DNA of 64,000 bases. Source: Borrelia hermsii DAH (GTDB taxonomy: Bacteria > Spirochaetota > Spirochaetia > Borreliales > Borreliaceae). Positions 56,737 to 64,000 of the stretch are shown in pieces. The stretch is from contig NZ_CP073136.1 of assembly GCF_023035675.1 (NCBI RefSeq), positions 682,001 to 746,000 of the forward strand. The letters are read 5' to 3'. Every line of letters begins with the position of its first letter. Position 1 is the first letter of the stretch. The notes under the pieces were generated by a model. That model ran no database searches and was not told the DNA's origin. It worked only from the letters and a program-made list of their open reading frames with translations. The translations under genes were made by a program, and so were the position numbers.

Positions 56737-58746
56737 ATGGAAATTAGAAATATTGGGATTATGGCACATATTGATGCTGGTAAGACTACTACTACAGAAA
56801 GAATTATATATTATACTGGTAAGACTCATAAAATAGGCGATGTTGATTCTGGTAATACTGTTACTGATTGGATGACGCAAGAACAAGATAGAGGTATTAC
56901 AATTAGCTCTGCTGCTATTACTTGTTATTGGAAGGATCATCAAATAAATATTATTGATACTCCTGGGCATGTTGATTTTACAGCTGAAGTTGAAAGGTCT
57001 CTTCGTGTTCTTGATGGTGGTATTGTTGTCTTTAGTGCTGTTGATGGAATTCAGGCACAAACCGAAACTGTTTGGAGACAAGCATCAAAGTATGGTATTC
57101 CAAGGCTTGCTTACGTTAACAAAATGGATCGCGTAGGAGCTAATTTTTTTAAAGTAGTTGAGGATATAAGGAATAAATTTGGTATAGTTCCAATAGTTTT
57201 ACAAATTCCAATTGGCAGTGAAAATAACTTTGAAGGAGTTATAGATATTATTCGCAATAAAGAATTGCATTTTGAACTTAGAGATGGCAAGCCTATTGTG
57301 CTTGAGGATGTGGTTCGTGAGGAGTTTGTTGAGAATGTTAAAATTTTTAAGGAAAATTTAATAGATTCTCTTAGTAATTTTAGTGAAAGGATTACTGAGC
57401 TTTTTCTTGAAAATTCTGTTATTGATGATTCCCTTATAATTGAAGAGATTAGAAGATGTACTATTAGTGGTTTTATTATTCCTGTTTTGATGGGAACTAG
57501 TCTTAAAAATATTGGTATAGAGCCTTTAATTGATGCGATTGTGGATTACCTTCCAAGTCCTTTTGAAAAAAAAATTAATGCGTATTCTTTAAAAACGGAT
57601 AGAAGTGTGTCAATTGAGCCTAAAGATGAGAAAAGGTTATCCGCACTTGTGTTTAAGGTTCAATATTTTAGTGCAATTGCTGCACATCTTTATTTTATTA
57701 GGGTATATTCAGGAGAGCTAAGTTCGTCTAAAAGGGTTCTTAATATTGCTAAGAATAAACGTGAGAAATTTACAAGGATTTTTCGGGTTTTTTCAAATAA
57801 AAATGAGCAAATCGATGAAGTTAAAGCAGGAGATATTGGGGCAGTTATTGGGCTTAAATATTCTATAACGGGAGATACTCTTGTTGAAGAGGGAAATGAG
57901 ATTATGCTTGAGCCCTTGGTATTCCCAGAGCCAGTTGTCTTAATATCTATTGAGCCAGAGAGAGCATCTGATGATGGTAGGCTTAAAGAAGTCCTTGAAA
58001 TTATTACTAAAGAAGACCCTACGTTTAGTTATAAGGAAAGTAAGGAAACGGGGCAATTATTGGTGTCTGGAATGGGTGAACTACATCTTGAGATTATTGT
58101 TATGAGGATTAGAGATGATTTTAAACTTAATGTTTATACAGGTAAACCCCAAGTAAGCTATAGAGAGAGTTTAAGTGTTACAGTTAATGATGTGTTTGAA
58201 TTTGTTAATATGTTTGCAGGTAAGGAACTTAATTTAAAAATTGGGATGATTGTTAGTCCTTTGATGAGAGGCGAGGGAAATAAAATTGAGTTTGAGTGTA
58301 ATGTTGAACCTTTGTTTAAAGCTGCAATATTAAGGGGTATTACTTCTTCCTTTTCAAGTGGCATTATTGGGTATCCGATTATTGATGTGGGGGTTAAGAT
58401 TACTTCATTAGATTATGATAAATCTAAGGTCAATGAGTCTGTCATTGAGTCAATAGCAGGTCTTGCTTTTAATGAATTTTTTAAAAGGGCAAATCCTATT
58501 AAGCTTGAACCAATAATGATATTAGAAATTAGAACTCCTATTGAATATACTGGGGAGGTTGTCTCTACATTAAATTTTGTTGGTGGTATGATTCATTCTA
58601 TTAGTAACATTGAGGATTATGAGATAATAAAAGCCGAAGCAGCTTTTGAAAAACTTTTCGGATATACTTCTATTTTAAGAAGTGCTACTAAGGGCAGAGG
58701 AGTTTTTACTATGGAATTTTCATATTTTAAAGAAAAATGTGAGTGA
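56737..58746 (+). CDS. fusA: elongation factor G homologue, EF-G2 type (ribosome recycling)
   Basis: 669 residues. GTPase motifs [11 protein letters not shown] near 10, IDTPGHVDF near 75 and NKMD near 129, followed by EF-G domains II to V. In B. burgdorferi the second EF-G, at this place in the chromosome, has been shown to act only in ribosome recycling, while translocation is done by another EF-G. I assign this copy to that group by position. The ATG at 56737 has GAGGG upstream; the frame extends 51 bases earlier through the leader hairpin, which is not expected to be translated. Confidence 0.9.
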   Translation: MEIRNIGIMAHIDAGKTTTTERIIYYTGKTHKIGDVDSGNTVTDWMTQEQDRGITISSAAITCYWKDHQINIIDTPGHVDFTAEVERSLRVLDGGIVVFSAVDGIQAQTETVWRQASKYGIPRLAYVNKMDRVGANFFKVVEDIRNKFGIVPIVLQIPIGSENNFEGVIDIIRNKELHFELRDGKPIVLEDVVREEFVENVKIFKENLIDSLSNFSERITELFLENSVIDDSLIIEEIRRCTISGFIIPVLMGTSLKNIGIEPLIDAIVDYLPSPFEKKINAYSLKTDRSVSIEPKDEKRLSALVFKVQYFSAIAAHLYFIRVYSGELSSSKRVLNIAKNKREKFTRIFRVFSNKNEQIDEVKAGDIGAVIGLKYSITGDTLVEEGNEIMLEPLVFPEPVVLISIEPERASDDGRLKEVLEIITKEDPTFSYKESKETGQLLVSGMGELHLEIIVMRIRDDFKLNVYTGKPQVSYRESLSVTVNDVFEFVNMFAGKELNLKIGMIVSPLMRGEGNKIEFECNVEPLFKAAILRGITSSFSSGIIGYPIIDVGVKITSLDYDKSKVNESVIESIAGLAFNEFFKRANPIKLEPIMILEIRTPIEYTGEVVSTLNFVGGMIHSISNIEDYEIIKAEAAFEKLFGYTSILRSATKGRGVFTMEFSYFKEKCE

Positions 58747-59057
58747 TTATTTTAAAAATGTTGTTAGAGTAATTTGTGCATAAATTTATGTCTTGAAGCT
58801 ATATGATACATGTTTTATATTTTATTTTTTGCTGTTTTTTTAAGTTTTAGCGGTTTTGTCCTTTAGTTAGTTAGCTTTAAAGTTTGTATTTTAATACTTT
58901 GTTGGATTATTTCAAAAATTAATAAATATAAGATATTTTTTGTTATTAAAAAAGATTCTTTTTGTCTTGTAAGTGCTACTAGAATATTAGGATGATTTTT
59001 TGATATTATGTCTTATTATTAATATTTTTTTATTTTAAAAATAAAGGAGGTTGTGTT
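58747..59057. other. non-coding region before badR
   Basis: 311 bases, very AT-rich. I see no gene. A 12-bp palindrome CATAAATTTATG lies at 58779-58790. The badR promoter should be here but no clear hexamer pair is visible. The end holds the AAAGGAGG ribosome-binding site of badR. Confidence 0.6.
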
Positions 59058-60266
59058 ATGCAGGGTGAGAACATGGTTTCAATTAGAGGTGGTAATAGAA
59101 AAAAAATACTCCTTAGTTTGAAGAATATGCAGTATTCAAGGACAGATCTGGCTCGTAAATTAGCATTGACGAATGCGGCTGTGACTATTCTTACTAATCA
59201 TATGATCAAGGAGAATATTTTAGTTGAAGTTGGTTCGAAGGAATCAGGCATCAAAAAGCATGGGCGAAAAGAAATACTTCTTGATATCAATAAAGATTTT
59301 GCATATTCAATGGGGGTAATTATTTCAAGTAATTATTTTCAAATAGGAATTGCAAACCTTAAATGTGAGGTTTTAATAAGTGAGATTTATTCTTTTGAAC
59401 CACCGGTTAGCGCTTATGAGATCTTGGAAAAAATTAAAGATCACATGATTGAGATTATCTGGAAACATAATTTTTCAAGGGATAAATTTATCGGATTGGG
59501 ATTTAGTATTACTGGTATCATTAAGGATAAGGAATCTGGCATTGTTAATGATAGTCATGGTGCATGGATTGAGAAGGATGTACCTGTTAAGGCTATATTA
59601 GAAGAATATTTTTCACTTACCGTATATCTTGAGAGTTATGTTAAAAATCTTTCTCTTGCTGAATTTATGGGTAAGAATGTAGATAACATTATGTTTTTCG
59701 ATTATACAGATACCGCTGAGCTTTCTATATGGTCTGATGGTAATGTTTATTCTGGATTTAATAATAAATCTGGTATGGTTAGTCATATGGTGATTGATTA
59801 TGGAGGAGAGAAGAATTGTCCTACATGTGGAAATAAGGGGTGTGTTAATATGTTAATATCTAATTTTGCACTTCAGCGTTTAATTTCAAAAGAGTTTATG
59901 AATGGAGAGATTCCTGAGCTTTATGACAAATATGAGGGTAGGCTTAAAAAAGTTACGATATATGATATTTTTGCTCTTCATGATAAATATGAATTTATAC
60001 ATAAAATAATGGAAGATACAGTAAAATACTTGGCAATAGTTATTATCAATATTCAAAGGGTGCTTGATTTTAATTATTTAGTGCTTTATGGGCAAAGTTT
60101 TAAACTTAAGAGTTTTTTTGACTTATTAAAAGAAGAAATAAAGAGGTTGAATAAAGAGAGTATAATATTGAAGCTTAGTTCTCTAGACACTGAAGTATCT
60201 GTCGTTGGACCTGCTTCTAGTGTTATATTCAATAAATTCTATTTGACAGGGGGAGATATTGATTAA
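59058..60266 (+). CDS. badR: ROK-family repressor BadR
   Basis: 402 residues. N-terminal winged-helix domain (about 1-75; YSRTDLARKLALTNAAVTIL) and a ROK domain with the zinc-type motif CPTCGNKGC near 255. Unlike sugar kinases of the ROK family it lacks a clear N-terminal DxGxT phosphate loop, which fits a regulator. The B. burgdorferi orthologue, once annotated xylR, represses rpoS and so links sugar or growth state to host adaptation. ATG with a perfect AAAGGAGG upstream. Confidence 0.92.
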   Translation: MQGENMVSIRGGNRKKILLSLKNMQYSRTDLARKLALTNAAVTILTNHMIKENILVEVGSKESGIKKHGRKEILLDINKDFAYSMGVIISSNYFQIGIANLKCEVLISEIYSFEPPVSAYEILEKIKDHMIEIIWKHNFSRDKFIGLGFSITGIIKDKESGIVNDSHGAWIEKDVPVKAILEEYFSLTVYLESYVKNLSLAEFMGKNVDNIMFFDYTDTAELSIWSDGNVYSGFNNKSGMVSHMVIDYGGEKNCPTCGNKGCVNMLISNFALQRLISKEFMNGEIPELYDKYEGRLKKVTIYDIFALHDKYEFIHKIMEDTVKYLAIVIINIQRVLDFNYLVLYGQSFKLKSFFDLLKEEIKRLNKESIILKLSSLDTEVSVVGPASSVIFNKFYLTGGDID

Positions 60267-60325
60267 TATTTCCTTTTTTTGTATTGTATATTTTGTAGGA
60301 TTTTGACAAATGAAGGTGATTTTTA

Positions 60326-61675
60326 GTGTTTGAGAAGTTAGGTGCAGGTTTTAGAGATTTTGTTAAGTATGTATCTGGGAAATCTGTGATAAATGAAAAA
60401 AATATTGAAGATGCTATTGACACTATTAAGGATGCCTTAATTGAAGCTGATGTTAATTTAAGAGTTGTAAGACGTTTTGTAAATTCTGTTGCCGAAGAGG
60501 CAAAGGGAATTAAGGTTTTAAGAGATGTTGATCCCAAGTCTCAGTTTGTTAAGATTGTTAATGATAAACTTGTAAATTTTCTGGGTGATAAGCATTCCGA
60601 GCTCATTTTAAACCCCGTTAACAAATTGTCATGTATTCTGATGCTTGGTCTTCAGGGTTCTGGTAAGACTACAACATGTGCAAAACTTGCGATGCGGCTT
60701 AAATCAGAGAATCGAAAAGTTCTTCTTGTCGCTGCAGATACTTTTAGAGCAGCAGCAGTTGATCAGCTAAGAGTTTTGGGTGAGCAAATTGGTATTTCTG
60801 TTTTTGCTATTGAGAGTGAGAATGATCCTATTAAGGTTGTAAAAAAGTCCATTGAATATGCCAAAGTGGAGCTTTTTGATACTGTAATAGTAGATACTAG
60901 AGGGCGTCTTGAGGTTGAAGATTTATTGCTAAAAGAGATAAAAAAGATTAAGGATATTGTGACCCCTACGGAAACAATATTAGTTGCAGATGCAATGACA
61001 GGTCAGGTGGCTGTAAATATTGCTAAAGAATTTAATGAGAGTGTTGGGATTACGGGTGTAATTTTTACAAAATTTGATTCTGATGCTAGGGGCGGTGCAA
61101 TACTTTCGCTTAAGACTATTTGTGGAGCTCCCATTAAATTTGTTGGAGTTGGAGAGAGGCCTGAGGATCTTGATATTTTTTATCCAGATAGAGTTGCTTC
61201 ACGAATTCTTGGCATGGGAGATGTTGTTAGTCTTGTTGAGAAAGCCCAAAGTGTTATAGATAAAGAAGAAGCCTTAAGACTTGAAGAGAAAATTAGAAAA
61301 GCTAATTTTAGTTTTGAAGATTATTTAAATCAATTTAAGTATATGCGTAATATGGGTGGGATTTCTAGTTTGATGGGAATGCTTCCAGGCGTTTCACCAG
61401 AAATGTTAGGTCGTGGTATCAATGAGAGAGAACTTAAAAGGGAAGAGGCAATCATCCTTTCTATGACTAAAAAAGAGAGGGTAAATCCTGTCATTTTAAA
61501 TAGTCCTTCAAGGAAGAAAAGAATAGCTTTGGGAAGTGGGACAACAGTTTTTGAGGTAAATAAGCTTATGAAAAAATTTAGCCAGACGATTTTGATGATG
61601 AAAAAAATGAAAAATAAGAGCTTTCAAAATAAGATAACATCTCTTTTGGGAGGTAAAGGAGGAATGGTAAATTGA
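60326..61675 (+). CDS. ffh: signal recognition particle protein Ffh
   Basis: 449 residues. N domain, G domain with G1 GLQGSGKTT near 110, AADTFRAAAVDQL near 150 and G3-like DTRGRLEVED near 190 (most family members have DTAGR), then the methionine-rich M domain (MRNMGGISSLMGMLPG near 345). Ffh binds signal peptides and the SRP RNA and delivers ribosomes to FtsY. GTG start with AAGGTGA upstream. Leads the ribosomal operon. Confidence 0.95.
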   Translation: MFEKLGAGFRDFVKYVSGKSVINEKNIEDAIDTIKDALIEADVNLRVVRRFVNSVAEEAKGIKVLRDVDPKSQFVKIVNDKLVNFLGDKHSELILNPVNKLSCILMLGLQGSGKTTTCAKLAMRLKSENRKVLLVAADTFRAAAVDQLRVLGEQIGISVFAIESENDPIKVVKKSIEYAKVELFDTVIVDTRGRLEVEDLLLKEIKKIKDIVTPTETILVADAMTGQVAVNIAKEFNESVGITGVIFTKFDSDARGGAILSLKTICGAPIKFVGVGERPEDLDIFYPDRVASRILGMGDVVSLVEKAQSVIDKEEALRLEEKIRKANFSFEDYLNQFKYMRNMGGISSLMGMLPGVSPEMLGRGINERELKREEAIILSMTKKERVNPVILNSPSRKKRIALGSGTTVFEVNKLMKKFSQTILMMKKMKNKSFQNKITSLLGGKGGMVN

Positions 61676-61923
61676 GTGTTAGAATAAGATTAAAAAGGAT
61701 GGGGGCAAAAAAGAGGCCTTATTATCGAATTGTAGTAATGGATTCTGCTTCGCCTAGAGATGGACGAGCCATTGAAGAGCTTGGGTATTATCATCCTGTT
61801 GAGATGCAAAATCAAGTCAAAATAAATGAGGATAAATTTAGAGATTGGATAGGCAAAGGAGCTATTCCAAGTGATACTGTTAAGAGGATTTTAAATAAAA
61901 ATAATTTTAAAGTTGAGAGTTAG
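61672..61923 (+). CDS. rpsP: 30S ribosomal protein S16
   Basis: 83 residues with the S16 start SVRIRLKRMGAKKRPYYRIV. The TTG start overlaps the ffh stop (TTGA) and has GGAGG upstream. Structural protein of the small ribosomal subunit. Confidence 0.96.
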   Translation: MSVRIRLKRMGAKKRPYYRIVVMDSASPRDGRAIEELGYYHPVEMQNQVKINEDKFRDWIGKGAIPSDTVKRILNKNNFKVES

Positions 61924-61932
61924 GAGGAGTTA

Positions 61933-62181
61933 ATGAAAGAGTACGGTAATGAAATTGAACTTATAGAATTTGTGGTAAAATCTCTTGTAGATAAAAGAGA
62001 TGAGGTCAAGTTGAATGTAGTTGAAGGTGAGAAATCAACTATTTTAGAATTAAGAGTTTCTGCAAATGATGTTGGAAAGATAATTGGAAGAAGAGGGCGC
62101 ATTGCAAGGGCTATTAGGACACTTCTTAGTGCTTGTGCTGCTAAAACAAATAGGAGAGTTCAGCTAGAAATTTTGGACTAA
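61933..62181 (+). CDS. khpA: KH-domain RNA-binding protein KhpA
   Basis: 82 residues, a single KH domain with VGKIIGRRGRIARAIRTL as its GXXG loop. Found between rpsP and rimM in many bacteria and implicated in ribosome assembly and small RNA binding. ATG with AGGAGG upstream. Confidence 0.93.
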   Translation: MKEYGNEIELIEFVVKSLVDKRDEVKLNVVEGEKSTILELRVSANDVGKIIGRRGRIARAIRTLLSACAAKTNRRVQLEILD

Positions 62182-62184
62182 TTT

Positions 62185-62685
62185 ATGTTTGTAAAAGGCA
62201 TAATATTGTCATCTTATGGAATTAATGGATATGCTAAAGTTAAGAGCATATCCAATAATTTTAATGATTTCCTTGATTTAAAGGGTAGTAAGTTAGTTTT
62301 AAAAAAGGAATGTTGTTCGTCAATTGAAGTTAAAGTTGAAGACGTATCTTTAATGAATAAGTCATTATTATTGAAATTTGAAGAATTTGATGCCCCCGAG
62401 CCTATTAAGGATTTAATTGGTTTTGAGTTATGGGTAAATGATGAATTTGCATCTAAATTGGAAGAAGATGAGTATTACTTTGGCGAGCTTATTGGTTATA
62501 AGCTTATTAATAATGGACAGGAATTAGGAGTTGTTGTATCTTTTTATGAGTGTGTAAAGTCGATTCTTCTTGAGGTTAAAGTTGGAAGTAAATTGTTTTT
62601 TGTTCCCTTTTTAAATGTTTATCTTGGAGATATTAATAGGGAATTGAAAACTATTGAGCTTAAGGTATTAGATCTCTTAAAATGA
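62185..62685 (+). CDS. rimM: 16S rRNA processing protein RimM
   Basis: 166 residues. N-terminal RimM domain beginning VKGIILSSYGINGYAKVKS and C-terminal PRC-barrel domain (EDEYYFGELIGYK, VPFLNVYLGDINREL). Assists 30S assembly through S19. It starts 3 bases after khpA and overlaps trmD by 4 bases (ATGA). Confidence 0.93.
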   Translation: MFVKGIILSSYGINGYAKVKSISNNFNDFLDLKGSKLVLKKECCSSIEVKVEDVSLMNKSLLLKFEEFDAPEPIKDLIGFELWVNDEFASKLEEDEYYFGELIGYKLINNGQELGVVVSFYECVKSILLEVKVGSKLFFVPFLNVYLGDINRELKTIELKVLDLLK

Positions 62686-63401
62686 AAATTACGATTCTCT
62701 CTTTATTTCCTTCAATCATTACCCCATTTTTTGAAAATTCAATAATGAAAAAAGTTGTAGATAGAGGTATCATAAGTTATGAGGTCATATCTATTCGTGA
62801 CTTTTCTGATGATAAACATAAAAGATGTGATGATATTCCTTATGGCGGAGGTGCAGGTATGGTTTTGAAAGCCCCGCCTATCTCTGCTGCTCTTGAGTAT
62901 GTAAATGCAAAATCAAAAACCACAATCTTTGTAAGTCCATCTGGATTGAAATATACTCAAAAATTGGCTTATGACTTGTCAAAGAAGAGTGAACTTGTTA
63001 TAATTTGTGGAAGATATGAAGGGCTTGATCAACGCGTGATTGATTTATATGTTGATCTTGAAGTTTCAGTTGGAGATTATGTATTGTCTTCAGGTGAAGT
63101 GGCTGCTCTTGTTATAATAGATAGTGTATATAGATTGTTAGATGGGGCAATAAATCCAAGTTCCTTGCTTGAGGAATCTTTCAGTTTCGATTGTGGCCTA
63201 CTTGAGTACCCTCATTATACTAGGCCTTATGAATTTAAGGGGTTGGAAGTTCCTGATGTGCTTCTTTCAGGTCATCACGAGGAAATAAAAAAATGGCGGT
63301 TTATTAAGTCTGTTGAAAAAACAAAGAAAAATAGATATGATTTGTACCTTAAATATTTGGAAATGATAGGAGAAAATGATGGATTTAGTAAGAAAAATTG
63401 A
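62682..63401 (+). CDS. trmD: tRNA (guanine-37-N1)-methyltransferase TrmD
   Basis: 239 residues. SPOUT knot enzyme that methylates G37 of tRNAs to keep the frame. Motifs [14 protein letters not shown] near 50, [10 protein letters not shown] near 108, [10 protein letters not shown] near 130 and YPHYTRP near 180. Start overlaps rimM; its end overlaps rplS by 26 bases. Confidence 0.96.
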   Translation: MKITILSLFPSIITPFFENSIMKKVVDRGIISYEVISIRDFSDDKHKRCDDIPYGGGAGMVLKAPPISAALEYVNAKSKTTIFVSPSGLKYTQKLAYDLSKKSELVIICGRYEGLDQRVIDLYVDLEVSVGDYVLSSGEVAALVIIDSVYRLLDGAINPSSLLEESFSFDCGLLEYPHYTRPYEFKGLEVPDVLLSGHHEEIKKWRFIKSVEKTKKNRYDLYLKYLEMIGENDGFSKKN

Positions 63402-63741
63402 GGCTAAAGGAAAGAGAACAGAAAGTTTTGATTTTAGGGCAGGAGATACTATACGTGTTAGTTATAGGATAATTGAAGGCACTAATGAGAGAGTTCAAAA
63501 TTTTGAGGGTCTTGTTATATCTATTCAAAATAAAGGTATTGGACAAACTTTTTTAGTTAGAAAAATCTCTTCAGGGGTTGGGGTTGAGAAAATTTTTCCA
63601 ATGCATTCACCTATTATAGAAAAAGTTCAGGTTTTAAAGCGAGGAAAGGTAAGACGGGCTAAACTTTATTATATGAGAAATAGAATTGGTAAAGCTGCTA
63701 TGAAGGTGAAAGAGCGTCTTGATATTAAGAAGCTTAAATAA
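63376..63741 (+). CDS. rplS: 50S ribosomal protein L19
   Basis: 121 residues with the L19 features [25 protein letters not shown] near 38-47 and the C-terminal [16 protein letters not shown]. The ATG at 63376 (or the next ATG) lies inside trmD and follows AGGAG. Last of the classic rpsP-rimM-trmD-rplS series. Confidence 0.95.
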   Translation: MMDLVRKIEAKGKRTESFDFRAGDTIRVSYRIIEGTNERVQNFEGLVISIQNKGIGQTFLVRKISSGVGVEKIFPMHSPIIEKVQVLKRGKVRRAKLYYMRNRIGKAAMKVKERLDIKKLK

Positions 63742-64000
63742 CACTCAAGTATCCAAAGTTACTTTAAATAAAAATGTTCCTTTGAATGGGAGATTGGAAA
63801 TTGTTAAGTCCCTTGGTCTTAATAAGTGGCTTGTATCCTTTTTAGGCAACTGTTTTGAAGTAAAGAGTAGTTTGCCTTTAAAAGTTGGATTTACGTATTT
63901 TGCCAAGATGATTAGTACTTCAGGTAATTTTTTGATTCATGTTAATTATGCATCTTTATTTAGGGATTTAGATTTATTTGAAAGTAATAATAAGGTTATA
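63719..64000 (+). CDS. conserved hypothetical protein, 5' part
   Basis: An open frame of 94 codons runs off the window end. The likely start is a TTG at 63719, inside the last codons of rplS, with AAGGTG 10 bases upstream; a TTG near 63785 is an alternative. The visible part ([15 protein letters not shown], then [19 protein letters not shown]) has no motif that I recognise. Its overlap with rplS suggests the same transcript. Confidence 0.6.
   Translation, partial: MILRSLNNTQVSKVTLNKNVPLNGRLEIVKSLGLNKWLVSFLGNCFEVKSSLPLKVGFTYFAKMISTSGNFLIHVNYASLFRDLDLFESNNKVI

Overview
This window is a stretch of linear chromosome from a Borrelia-type spirochaete (Lyme or relapsing-fever group; I do not place it to species). 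The evidence is a very AT-rich sequence, frequent TTG and GTG starts, a flaA-cheA-cheW-cheX-cheY motility operon, a class I lysyl-tRNA synthetase, a bacterial mevalonate cluster, BosR and BadR regulators, and gene order that matches my memory of the B. burgdorferi chromosome from about zwf to rplS. There is no insertion sequence, prophage, CRISPR array or plasmid-like region. It is core chromosome, and the unusual signals are small: a decayed gene, a duplicated patch, palindromes, leader structures and missing motifs.

Layout. 1-2600: tail of zwf, a decayed NhaC antiporter gene, then an intact nhaC. 2600-7260 (minus): polyamine transporter potABCD and GTPase rbgA. 7260-9740 (plus): nanE and ptsG, for amino-sugar and glucose use. 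9737-13035 (minus): lipase-like hydrolase with bosR, then a large protein of unknown function. 13100-19500 (plus): groEL, a small orphan gene, yajC-secD-secF, and an unknown gene. 19495-25845 (mixed): a zinc-finger-less DnaJ, a HemW-like protein without its radical-SAM cysteines, rpiA, gpmA, lysS, era. 25900-30320: small envelope and lipoprotein genes, a glycosyltransferase-like gene, a cell-wall amidase and a GerM-like gene. 30320-36445: flaA-cheA-cheW/R-cheX-cheY. 36461-39535 (minus): three unknown or membrane genes with gph. 39753-43383: nucleoside or sugar-type ABC transporter. 43535-47700: two chemoreceptors. 47756-48820: mnmA. 48917-55194: the six-gene mevalonate-to-IPP cluster. 55356-56614: a duplicated hemW patch, tRNA-Val, a CAP-domain gene and the Dps protein NapA. 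56737-58746: the second EF-G. 59058-60266: badR. 60326-end: ffh-rpsP-khpA-rimM-trmD-rplS and the start of another gene.

How the genes work together. The che operon, two receptors and FlaA form one motility and signalling module. The mevalonate genes supply isopentenyl diphosphate for undecaprenyl and related lipids in an organism that takes most building blocks from its host, as the polyamine, sugar and nucleoside-type transporters also suggest. BosR and NapA belong to the oxidative and metal-stress response, and a 7-1-7 palindrome in front of napA is a candidate operator.

Most interesting signals: (1) an exact 89-bp copy of an internal part of the hemW-like gene lies 34.6 kb away, directly against the 3' end of tRNA-Val and downstream of a consensus promoter, so the tRNA trailer would be antisense to hemW mRNA; (2) the hemW-like gene itself has lost the CX3CX2C cluster motif; (3) a recognisable nhaC pseudogene lies beside its intact paralogue; (4) nanE appears to start at ATT; (5) a perfect 21-bp palindrome covers the ribosome-binding site of a zinc-ribbon gene; (6) a 17-bp-arm inverted repeat lies between rbgA and nanE; (7) a 16-codon leader ORF with a duplicated start region is coupled to cheY.
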